Source: Spirometra erinaceieuropaei
Lineage: Eukaryota > Platyhelminthes > Cestoda > Diphyllobothriidea > Diphyllobothriidae
Assembly: GCA_902702965.1 (NCBI GenBank)
Contig: CACRXP010000304.1
Location: 621,741-685,740, forward strand
DNA length: 64,000 nucleotides
Reading direction: 5' to 3'
In this document: piece after piece, positions 1 to 8,515 of the stretch
Numbering within the stretch: position 1 is the stretch's first letter
How the letters are laid out: each line of letters opens with the position of its first letter
The notes under the pieces: generated by a model
Databases searched by the model: none
What the model saw: only the letters and a program-made list of their open reading frames with translations
Told to the model about the DNA's origin: nothing
Program-made: the position numbers and the translations under genes

Positions 1-1467
1 GTATATTATTTTTTTTCTAGTGTTCTAACCATTGCCTGATATGCATCTAAAAATATATTGAACTTATAAATAACACCCAACCCGATAAATCCTATACATT
101 AGGTTACTTTTCGAGTACAGTTCCCGTATGATATCCTCGAACTAAGCGGCGACTTCAAAGAATGTCACATGCTTTCATAAGTCGTTCTATCAGAAAAACG
201 GTTTGCTGAGCATTCAGTGGATGCGCTTGTATTCGCACTTTCTTTGAGAAACAACAGCAGCTTAAAAACATAATCCTTTTAAAATTAGCAGGACGCCATG
301 GGGAATTTTCTTTGCTCCGTTAAGCTCCAATTCATTTTTCGTTAACGCAAACACCTGGGAGTTCAAAGCATTTCACTCCTTACCCGAAAACAAAAGAATT
401 CGCATTAGTGTAGTCGAAGGACAAAGATGAAAGCCTGACTGCTCTAAAACTAAAACAGACGTTGCTATATTTTCACCTAAACTTAAAAATTCACCTAAAT
501 AAGAATACGGTAATTTGCAACGAATTCGAAAGCCCCACTTTCCAATGCAGAGTAAGTGTTAACTCCGTCCTGTAAATTTGTCATAAATCTATACAGTCAG
601 CTTTCCTCTTCCTATCAAGGGTCAACACTCGAAAGAGGTCCAGTATTCGAGGAGAACATCTTTCTGGAAAAGACTTACTTGCAGAGTTTTGGTTAAATTT
701 ATTTACTTGTTTTAGAGCTGCTTTGCAAAACGTTCGATGTGAACCTTAGCCTGGGTGAGTCAGCACTACAATATGCAATCACGTGTTACCTTTTATTCCG
801 AAGTGCCAGCTGTGTGCTCCTTCGTCTGTTTGTTTGACTTTTTCTTCTTCATCCCCCGGTTTTTAATGCTGTGTTAGTTCTTAATTCCAGAAAGATTTTT
901 CTACCCCTTGAAATGTTTCCTCCGCCTATTTGACTTGATCAACTTTATTTCTCTACCAATCGACGGAAGTTTGTGCTTGAAAACTTAGTCTATAACTACG
1001 TCCGATGCCCTTACTGTTTGCTGGCAGAAATTGGCATGCCCGCTGTTGCGCCTGCAGGCAAAATCTCAGCTTTCAGCACCAATGTCTTGGCATATAACTG
1101 CAAAACGGTTTTCGTTCCGGCGATCTTCTCAACTAGAAAATCAAGCAAAGTCATCGTTGCCTTGGTCAAAGGCACCCCGACGTTTGGTGGCATTTAAGCC
1201 GATAAAACTTCAAAAAACTGCTTTTTCAACTTCGTTGTGCACATCCAGCTTCAATTATTTATATGTCTGCGCATGCATATTATGCTTTTACAGGTTATTA
1301 TTATTCATTGAACCCATATTTCGACATTTTCAGCCATTCCGTTTTTCTCCAAAAAATTTCAGTACTTCCTGTGTTTTCATCTTACCCAAGACCATTGCTT
1401 TTAGACCGACTACTTAACATTCATGATCTTCGGCTATTTCCGAGTTCTTGAGGATTCTGGGTGGATA
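1..1467. other. Non-coding stretch, no feature recognised
   Basis: This is AT-rich sequence up to the target-site duplication of the Penelope-like element. Short overlapping open frames on both strands between about 970 and 1450 show no motif, no convincing splice context and no similarity to the other repeats in the window, so I treat them as chance. Confidence 0.5.
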
Positions 1468-1481
1468 GCCCCTCCTGTTCT
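1468..1481. repeat. Left target-site duplication of PLE-1 (14 bp)
   Basis: GCCCCTCCTGTTCT occurs here and again, identically and in direct orientation, at 4395-4408. The two copies bracket the Penelope-like element exactly. Short target-site duplications of variable length are usual for these elements. A perfect match argues for a fairly recent insertion. Confidence 0.88.
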
Positions 1482-1617
1482 TGAAGAAGGAGACACGATC
1501 GAAGGGACAAGAGCTTTATTAGCCTGACGTTTCGGATTCCTACTCGAATCCATCATCAGAGACAAAAAAGCAGAAACGGGTGGTTGTTGCACAAGGGGCT
1601 GCGGTATTTATTCGAGT
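1482..1617 (-). repeat. 3' inverted arm (pLTR) of PLE-1
   Basis: Read on the minus strand, this arm contains the last codons of the RT/EN frame, the hammerhead motif, an AATAAA and the terminal block that ends at the target-site duplication. It pairs with 4238-4373 over about 135 bp with few mismatches. The last codons of the protein are therefore encoded inside the repeat. Confidence 0.85.
1513..1571 (-). ncRNA. Hammerhead ribozyme motif in the 3' arm of PLE-1
   Basis: The minus strand reads GCTTT-TTT-GTCT, CTGATGA, T, GGATTC-GAGTAG-GAATCC, GAAA, CGTC, AGGC-TAAT-AAAGC. Stem I pairs GUCU with AGGC, then, past an internal loop, GCUUU with AAAGC. Stem II is a perfect 6-bp helix with a 6-nt loop. 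The core CUGAUGA...GAAA is intact, and cleavage is expected after GUC, between 1526 and 1525. Two oddities: one extra U sits between the core and stem II, and stem III is only the palindrome ACGU with no loop. It could therefore form only between two molecules or two tandem copies. Hammerheads are known in the pLTRs of Penelope-like elements. The folding is by hand. Confidence 0.78.
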
Positions 1618-4099
1618 CGATAATTGCTGCAATTTCATCACGTGCGTTGGATGTTGGCGTGATGATTGCTCGACCATCTGATTCGTTGACCCGGGTGTTG
1701 GGAAGAGTGTTCACCAGTGCGCTCCCCGCGTGGCCAATTACTCCGCCTAGACGAAGTCTCAGCACGCTGTATTGAATGGGAAGATCGTTGCACTTGTTGA
1801 TGGACTGGGGGCCAGTAAACCATGATTCCAATAGCTCCCGGCTCACGCGGTTGTCACCTCTTGCGAGAATTTCGGCCTCATCGAATTTGAATGTGTGGCC
1901 GGATCTCGTCGGATGAACCGCAACTTGAGAGCTGGCGTCATTTCTGCGCACCGCTGTCGCGTGTTCGGCCATTCTCGTTCGGAGCTGTCTTCCGGTTTCT
2001 CCGACGTAGTTGCTTTGTCCGCAACTGCACCATATCCGATAAACGACTCCAGACGTTTCTAGCCGTGGCAGTGGGTCTTTCGGTTTCATGACCAGACGCC
2101 TGATGGCTGCCTCCGGTCTGTGTGCCACTCCAACCCCTAGTGGTGCGAGAAGGCGGCCGACAGCTTCCAAGACGTTCTTGACATACGGAAGTGCCCGCCA
2201 AGATTTGGCGTCCGTGCGGTTAGGCCTTTCGTCCCTTTTGCGTATGCACCGGTCAACGAAGTTGCGCGGGTAGCCATTGACTTTGAAGACCCGTCGGAGG
2301 TATTGTAGTTCGGCAATTTTGTCATCCGGCTCACTGCAGTGCGTTTCGACACACCGATAGAGCGTCCTTACACAACTGCGTTTGTGGCTGATTGGGTGGT
2401 TACTGTTGAAGTCCAGTACTTGCATCGTATTTGTCGCTTCCCTGAACACTTTGGTTTTTAGTTTACCACAGTCTTTGCGGCATACGAGGACATCCAGGAA
2501 GGCCAGCTGGTTGTTCTCTTCCTCCTCCATCGTAAATTGAATGTCCGAGCAGATGGCGTTGAGATGTTCTTGGAATGTCAACACCTGATCCCGTTCGATG
2601 ACGACGAAGTTATCATCCACATACCGGGCCCAGAATTTCGGTCTGTGGTGTTGGAAGACCAGCGACTCTAACCGTTGCAGGACCGCCTCGTCGATGAACC
2701 CCGAAATCGACGAACCCATTGGTTTGCCCTTCACCTGTTCGTAGATTGTCCCGTCGAACATGAAGTACGTCCTGAGACAGAGCTTCAGGATCTGAAGGAT
2801 TTGGGCGTGTCCAAGACGGTTCTCCGTTTCATCGTATTTGCTTTGTAGTAGCAGCTCAATTGTCTCGATCGCCAGGTCCTGGGGAATAGAAGTAAAAAGG
2901 GATGCAACATCAAAAGATACCATGACCTCATTTGGATGGATGCTTACCCCTTTGAGTTTCTCCAGGAATTGTGCTGACGAAGAGACCGTGGTGTCTGACT
3001 CAGCGGTCAGGAACTTGAGACGCCGGAACAGCCACTTAGCCAGTCCGTACGTTGGAGTCCCTTTGAGCGACACGATGGGTCGGAGATGAGCGCCGTCTTT
3101 GTGCACCTTAGCGAGGCCATAGAATCGGGTCAAAGCCGTATCTTGGGGTCTCGCCATGCGTCTGTCGGTCGGTGTTATTGCACCTGAGTTCTCCAAGGCC
3201 AACAACGTAGCATTAATTTCGTGTGTCAGCGCCTTTAAAGGGTTCGTTGCACATGGGACATAGAACTGTCGGTCCTCCAGTAAACCTTTGGCTTTTTGAA
3301 GGTAGTCCGTCCTGTCCAGTACAACTGTGGCGCGTCCTTTGTCCGCTGGCACGATGACCAGGTGTTTGTCGGCCTTGAGTTCTCTAAGTGCATCACGTTC
3401 GACCTTGGAAAGCACTTCCCGCGGCCTGTGGGCTATCAGGAGAGACGACACTTGTTGTCGGATGAGACTCTTAGTCTCCTCCGTTGCCTCCGTCTGACTA
3501 AGGATTGATTCCACTACTGCAATCATGTTAACAGGTTTGGCGTCAGCCGTGTCAAATGAAGCTTCGTGCCGTAAAACCTGCATCTGATCCTTCGTCAGCT
3601 CCTTTGGTGACAGGTTGTGCACCCGTTTGTCGTTTCTGGGCGACGTTGGATTGGGCAGCTTTCGAAATTTGTTCTCCAGTGCTGCGTCGCGTATCATGCT
3701 CTGTTCGTGGGCTTGTTCAGCTGTCCTCCGCAGGAGCAGATTCGTACCGACCTCACCCATGAACTCACAGCATCTGGTCTTTTCTTGGTCAATCCTTTGA
3801 CGGTACTTACGAAGTCTCGCGTGGCAATCTTGGAGGAGCACTCGGATCATCCTTCTGCCGTGCTGAAATACTGCTCGTCTCGCCAAATCCGTGTTAACTG
3901 TTGGCATGTATGAAACACATTTCGGTAACACATTATTGTCGAGACACCTGTGCAGAAACCGGATCTGCGAATACGTAGAGGCCTCCCGAAGGGCGAAGAT
4001 TTCCCATCGCCGGGCCGATCGGAGCGCATCGCGCCCAAATACATTGCCAATAGAAGCGAAGAGACGAGTCTCAGGAAGACGTCTTGAAGAAGGAGACAC
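1556..4099 (-). CDS. Penelope-like reverse transcriptase / GIY-YIG endonuclease (847 codons)
   Basis: The protein copies element RNA into the genome by target-primed reverse transcription. Residues about 1-240 are an N-terminal basic, partly helical region. The RT core runs from about 245 to 540: the FYGLAKVHK block (326-334), RPIVS (340-344), motif A with D397 in SFDVASLFTSIP, motif B KPMGSSISG (459-467), the catalytic YVDD (493-496) and the AFLDVLV block (533-539). The GIY-YIG nuclease lies at about 684-760: VVY (685-687), YVG (698-700), R709, H713 and acidic E755/E758. C691, C693 and H735 may belong to the zinc-binding set typical of these nucleases. The frame opens at GTG (4097-4099), directly after an in-frame TAG at 4109-4111. 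The first ATG is codon 65 (3905-3907), so the true start is uncertain. All visible catalytic residues are present. Confidence 0.93.
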   Translation of the reverse strand: MSPSSRRLPETRLFASIGNVFGRDALRSARRWEIFALREASTYSQIRFLHRCLDNNVLPKCVSYMPTVNTDLARRAVFQHGRRMIRVLLQDCHARLRKYRQRIDQEKTRCCEFMGEVGTNLLLRRTAEQAHEQSMIRDAALENKFRKLPNPTSPRNDKRVHNLSPKELTKDQMQVLRHEASFDTADAKPVNMIAVVESILSQTEATEETKSLIRQQVSSLLIAHRPREVLSKVERDALRELKADKHLVIVPADKGRATVVLDRTDYLQKAKGLLEDRQFYVPCATNPLKALTHEINATLLALENSGAITPTDRRMARPQDTALTRFYGLAKVHKDGAHLRPIVSLKGTPTYGLAKWLFRRLKFLTAESDTTVSSSAQFLEKLKGVSIHPNEVMVSFDVASLFTSIPQDLAIETIELLLQSKYDETENRLGHAQILQILKLCLRTYFMFDGTIYEQVKGKPMGSSISGFIDEAVLQRLESLVFQHHRPKFWARYVDDNFVVIERDQVLTFQEHLNAICSDIQFTMEEEENNQLAFLDVLVCRKDCGKLKTKVFREATNTMQVLDFNSNHPISHKRSCVRTLYRCVETHCSEPDDKIAELQYLRRVFKVNGYPRNFVDRCIRKRDERPNRTDAKSWRALPYVKNVLEAVGRLLAPLGVGVAHRPEAAIRRLVMKPKDPLPRLETSGVVYRIWCSCGQSNYVGETGRQLRTRMAEHATAVRRNDASSQVAVHPTRSGHTFKFDEAEILARGDNRVSRELLESWFTGPQSINKCNDLPIQYSVLRLRLGGVIGHAGSALVNTLPNTRVNESDGRAIITPTSNARDEIAAIIDSNKYRSPLCNNHPFLLFCL

Positions 4100-4175
4100 G
4101 ATCGCCGGCTAATAAAGCTTTTGTCCCGACGATCGTGTCTCCTTCTTCAAAACTTCTTCCTGGGACTCGTCTCTT
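4059..4175. repeat. 46-bp inverted repeat at the 5' junction of PLE-1
   Basis: Arms 4059-4104 and 4130-4175 are near-perfect reverse complements around a 25-nt spacer that contains AATAAAGC. The left arm is the start of the RT frame. The right arm is the start of the inverted pLTR unit. The palindrome is therefore the head-to-head junction of two copies of the same terminal block. In RNA it would form a long hairpin over the beginning of the open frame. Confidence 0.85.
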
Positions 4176-4394
4176 TGCGACGATCCCGGATGAAGGGGGG
4201 GAGCCGTGAATGTTCATAGGCATGGCTACTGCATCCTATAAATACCGCAGCCCCTTGTGCAACAACCACCCTTTTCTGCTTTTTTGTCTCTGATGATGGA
4301 TTCGAGTAGGAATCCGAAACGTCAGGCTAATAAAGCTCTTGTCCCGGCGATCGTGTCTTTTTCTTCAAGACTTCTTCCTGGGACTCGTCTATTC
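4107..4394 (+). repeat. Inverted pLTR unit and partial tail of PLE-1
   Basis: On the + strand this begins GGCTAATAAAGC, which is the sequence that follows the ribozyme cleavage site (the first base, A, is replaced by the shared C at 4106). It continues through one full unit to the next cleavage site at 4323/4324. A second, partial unit of about 71 bp runs to the target-site duplication. Confidence 0.82.
4278..4336 (+). ncRNA. Hammerhead ribozyme motif in the 5' arm of PLE-1
   Basis: This is the same motif as the 3' arm, in the opposite orientation. Stem I 5' strand is 4278-4289, CTGATGA 4290-4296, an extra T at 4297, stem II GGATTC (4298-4303) with GAATCC (4310-4315), GAAA 4316-4319, GTC 4321-4323, with cleavage predicted after 4323. 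The stem I 3' strand is AGGC 4324-4327 and AAAGC 4332-4336. Because the arms are inverted, a transcript of either strand carries only one sense ribozyme. Confidence 0.78.
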
Positions 4395-4408
4395 GCCCCT
4401 CCTGTTCT
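4395..4408. repeat. Right target-site duplication of PLE-1 (14 bp)
   Basis: This is the second copy of GCCCCTCCTGTTCT, identical to 1468-1481, directly after the end of the element. Confidence 0.88.
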
Positions 4409-4888
4409 ATCAACTCTATTTAGCACCTTGTAGGCAGTATAAATGCATGAGAGGAGCTCTGAACACATGGGCTGCCAAAGCTGATCTTAACTGACGTTGT
4501 GGCAAGACCCAGTCAACGACGATGATGGCATTAAAAACCACCGTAAATCAGCACGTTTGGTCGTACGTAGAGCAGATTGCTGATTTCGTTACTAAGCACA
4601 TTCAAAAGAATAAGTCCGGTTATTTTTGATCAACATGTACAGAATTGTCTTTGAACTCAACCTTTATAGAGTGAATGCCGTTTAGATTTAAATTTTCTCC
4701 AAACTCTTGTCGATATGTCATTATTCTACAGTTGGTAATTGCAGCAAATACAAGGTCTCTTGGACCTCTTGCTGGTCTTTTGCTCGGTAACTTTGACACC
4801 TCAAAATTCGAAGTGTAAATCGCGATGAAACTTGTTAAATTTCAGCGAAAAGTCAAAAGAAAAGATGGCTGCCTTAGTTTAGTTAATC
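4409..4888. other. Non-coding spacer
   Basis: Unique-looking sequence between PLE-1 and the small inverted-repeat element. I see no gene, RNA or repeat in it. Confidence 0.5.
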
Positions 4889-5181
4889 GGACACGGGAAT
4901 ATGGATCCGCCAGGCATTACCCGTGACCTCGTGCTAAATTCTAAGATGGCGGGAGGATTCCCGTTCCCATTTCCCAACCCTGGCCCTAACGCTTGCCCTT
5001 ATCTTATCCCCAATCCTCCAAATCTAACCCCAACACTAATCCTCATAAGCCTAACTCTGACCATAACTCATATCTCCACCCTCCTGATCCCCTTCATAAA
5101 ATTAACAGTTACCCTAACCCTAAACTCCCTGAAAGCTAGGGCCATGTCATCTGTAATATGAATGCCCATATTCACGTGCCC
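4889..5181. mobile_element. Small inverted-repeat element with telomere-like interior, copy 1 (MITE-like)
   Basis: The ends are inverted: GGACACGGGAATATGG at 4889-4904 and, in reverse complement, GGGCACGTGAATATGG at 5166-5181. The interior (about 4970-5130) is a run of degenerate CCCTAA/CCCTAACC-like words. A second copy with the same ends but the interior in TTAGGG orientation lies at 58795-59052. There is no coding capacity; an open frame across the CCCTAA-like tract is a by-product of the repeat. It is probably a non-autonomous element of the MITE type. No clear target-site duplication is visible. Confidence 0.68.
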
Positions 5182-7939
5182 AGTTGTTTAGTTTGTTTTT
5201 GATTTGTTTATCTCATCGCTTTGTCAGTGAATTAAGCGCATTTCTCAAAGTTATATCACTCGTTGAAGATGAAGCATGATATTGCAATTAGACACTATCA
5301 GCAACTTTACATATTAATACTACTGTATGCTTAACCAGTGCAGTGGCTAAGATAACGCTCGGAACCATATCACCACTTCTACAATTGTCTCCTGCAAACT
5401 TAATTAGAACTACTTGACTACAGCTTTTGTGAAATAAAAAGTTGGCAATTCTTCCCCACCCGTTTTATGGGCGAAACGATTCTTGCCTTCTCTTATTTGC
5501 ATGTGTGACTGTGAACTCCCCTTCAGCTGATAGCTTTAGACTCCTAAGAGCCACTTTAACTAACAGGGCCTTCGATATGTGAACTAGATGTGATGTTTGT
5601 TTTCATTTTTGGAAATAATCTGTCGAGGGCTGTCTCGTTTTTGTTTGTCTTCTGGTGTTCTGTCATACAGGATAAACATTCCCCGGAGAACAGAATCCGA
5701 TTGGGCTTATGTGCCTAGGGGGGGCATGTAACTGCAGTAGTCCCGAAATGAGGACATATCAAAACAAGCTTCCGTGACTCCATACGCAGATGACTACCAC
5801 TGCCAAACTGCGACATATTAGACTGCAGATATTAAACTCCCGCGATCGAACTGGTTAATTACCGTAGGGTCATGTATTCACACGTTGGCATCGCAGATGA
5901 TGGTTCCCAGACACGGTCTCAGTGGATCTGTTTGGCGATTCTGGACTTGGTTTTCGCATCTCACAATCTGTCGGACTTCCGGCACGATAATAAAAATGAG
6001 GCAATATTTTTGTTCCAGGCGATAAGTTCTCGAGAACAATAGTGGTCCTTCCTTCAAACTGCTCTCATGCGTTCACATAACGACGTCTTCAATTTCCCCT
6101 CAGGTTGACCTGCATAGGTACAGGTACGGTCAGCATGGCAAATGCAAAAGACGATATTCGACTGCCAACTTGAACTTAATCGGTCCCCGATGCGCATGAG
6201 TTGGCTGGTAATCGCGGCCAACGGTCCATGCGACATGCCGACATTTGAGTCTTGAAGTATAATTTCTTTGCCTCTGCAAACACCCCCAGTCTAAGAGAAT
6301 GTATGCTACATCTGGGATCCTGTTTCATTACAACCGTACATTAACTGCCGCCTGTAAGACTGCAACCATCTGATGCTCCAAACGCAGGATCAGCCGTTCA
6401 CAACGTAATTCTTACCTGCATAGCGAGCCTTGTTATTTTTGATTACGACATGATGCAATCTGTGTCAATTTTTGTGCATGGTCCTGGCCCGTCTCTTATG
6501 GTGTGCTAAGTGCGAAGTTCTGTAAAACTGAGAGCCTGTGTCGAGCCATTGGCCTATTAGCATCTGGTTGTTGGTATTTAGACATCCAGTTTTCTGCTAA
6601 CGAAAACGTCTCTGCTTTGATTATTCCTTGCGTCAACAGTTCTGCAGGTATGACGGTCTAGATGGGCAGGACTGGTGACTGAATCACGTAAACTAGAGGA
6701 GAAAGTAAGATCGGAAGGCTCGCGATCTCTCACGACTATTCAAGGTAAGCAGTAAAATACAATTTTCGGTTCGGTCGTCACGTCTGTCATCGGATATCCC
6801 TCCAACAAAGGCCAGAAGTTGGAGTGGTTGGTGTGTGCGAGGCGATTGGGTCATCAATATACAGATGTCAGTCTACTAACATTTGCAGACTGAACAGTAC
6901 GTAGTCATTTTAAAGATCGCAACGCATCTAGAGAGTTGTTGATGATTATGGAGGTAGGTACAACTAAACACAATTTTAGCTGGCTGATTCTCTGAAAATT
7001 GGCCTAAGAATGGGGTCGGAAGCTTGGGTTAGTAGGCTACTGTCGTCATCGACTAATTTTTCAAATTTAACATGTGAATGATAGGTCTGCGACTCAAAAG
7101 CGCGCATGCCCTATTTAATCTGTAACAGAGGCTTAGGCAGGCAAGAGGTCTCAAGGGCGTCTACCTTTGAGAATAATAAAAATGCACACGACACCATCAG
7201 ATAGATATGCCGACGCTATGCTCAACTTACTGCAGTCTCCAGTCTTAAGTCATTAGCCCGTCCAGAAATGTCAACTCCATAACTCCCAGCCCAGAAAAAA
7301 GCACTCCTAATGTCAGTATGACATTATCCAATGAAATTATCTTTCTTGAAAGTAACTACCTTAACGCCCACAGGGAAAAAGAAAATTCCAATAAATGCCT
7401 GGTCAGATATCGTTTTAAATAATATCTTGGAATCTGCGTCACGAATTCCGTTGGGGGGACGTGACATACCACCTAGATGTTCTTCGTGGATGCACCAATT
7501 CTGTTTTGTAGGATGCAAATGTTTAATCTGCAGGGTTCATCGACCAGGCAAGGATGAGTCATTGCGTGGACTGAGGTTCCCGCCGAGGTCATTTAAAATC
7601 GTTTGTGGAAGTAAATCTCGGACAACTTTACACTAAAAAGACAATGGCCTTGGCCAGTTCGCACAAAAAAGCTTTTCAGTCCGACTGCCAATCGGGGGAA
7701 AGACTTAAAATCAGGAAAATGGGTGTAGAATTGTATTACGTGGAAGACTGAGAGGAGAACGAAGAAGAAATCAGAAACGGTCAAGTAAACCAGCTCATGG
7801 AGTCGTTCGGGTAGGCAAAACCCGTGACAATGAAAGCTGGGACTATCAGACGAGATGAGCATTGAAGGTAAGCTCCGCAAATACTCAAAATCCGCTGGGC
7901 AAATTTGGTGAAACTGAAAATCCAACTGGCAAAAACTGG
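5182..7939. other. Non-coding stretch, no feature recognised
   Basis: About 2.7 kb with many stops in all frames. There are scattered short frames but no motif, no RNA gene and no recognisable repeat. Around 6820-6890 there is weak likeness to 54890-54970 (a shared TTGGTGTG...GCGAGG...GATTG pattern), too weak to annotate. Confidence 0.45.
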
Positions 7940-7965
7940 CCGGGAAATATGCTTTTCTGTGGATA

Positions 7966-8515
7966 ATGCGAAATCCAAAATATCAGACAGGTAATATCAG
8001 CTCTTTAGGAAGGAGGAACCAAGGCAGAGGGAGGAATCACTGTTTATTTCTTCTGAAGCCTAGCTGTATTCGCAAAGTAAATACTTCGACACGGGAGGGG
8101 CAACTGCCAGTTACTACTATTCTCACCAGACACGCCGAAACTCTTTATTTATTGGTCGCATACTGTTCGCCTAATTGGACATCAAACACCGATATCCTTC
8201 TGGCTGAACTGTTCAAAGTAAGTGAAATGAAAGATGTCCCTATTTCTGGATATTTTAATATCCCTGGTACTAACAGGTGTCATGTTCATTGTCTAACTTT
8301 GACCACAGATTAGTACAAAGGACACGGGCAAACTTCTCCATCAGAGTATTACCTTAGAAACACGGGCTAGGAAAGGGAAACAGTCAGACTCTCTTGGCCT
8401 TATTTGTTTTGAGAGAAGGAAAGTGGGCTTCAGCTTTAAAACCAACTGACAAAATTCATGCGATCACAACGCACTGCGCATCGAGCAATTACTACTTTCA
8501 AAAGTCCTCTGACTT
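7966..8515 (+). pseudogene. Decayed non-LTR retrotransposon, AP-endonuclease domain fragment
   Basis: The frame 7966-8313 reads a Gly-Arg-rich segment followed by LLVAYCSPNW, a spacer, and a GYFNIPGTN block. This is the layout of the endonuclease of LINEs (a V-x-Y-R-P/S-P block, then GDFN-x-P). The key Asp of GDFN is changed to Tyr. After a frameshift, about 8362-8430 reads ETRARKGKQSDSLGLICF, matching the TR-x-R-x-x-KQ-x-SLLDL stretch that follows in such nucleases. A CDHNALRIEQ block further on resembles the SDH motif. No RT domain is recognisable downstream. It is dead: a missing catalytic residue, at least one frameshift, and truncation at both ends. The clade (CR1/RTE/Jockey-like) cannot be fixed from this piece. 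Confidence 0.6.

Larger units (their letters stand above)
1482..4394 (-). mobile_element. Penelope-like retroelement PLE-1, coding-complete, with inverted pLTR arms
   Basis: This 2913-bp unit lies between perfect 14-bp direct repeats. It carries one long minus-strand frame (RT plus GIY-YIG endonuclease) and ends in inverted arms. The 3' arm (1482-1617) matches, in reverse complement, the end of the right arm (4238-4373). On the + strand the right arm holds one complete ribozyme-to-ribozyme unit (4107-4323), followed by about 71 bp of a second partial unit (4324-4394). This is the inverted 'pLTR plus tail' architecture known for Penelope-like elements. Each arm carries a hammerhead motif and an AATAAA just after the predicted cleavage site. 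The frame has no stop or frameshift. Other copies or relatives in the window lie at 61747-62533 (same family, truncated) and 18640-19770 (different lineage). Confidence 0.93.

Noticed and set aside
4901..5161. Leu/Thr/Pro-rich open frame
   Set aside because: It is a translation of the CCCTAA-like tract inside a small inverted-repeat element.
7593..7978. Overlapping minus-strand frames next to the LINE relic
   Set aside because: They run antisense to the upstream part of the decayed endonuclease and have no motif of their own.
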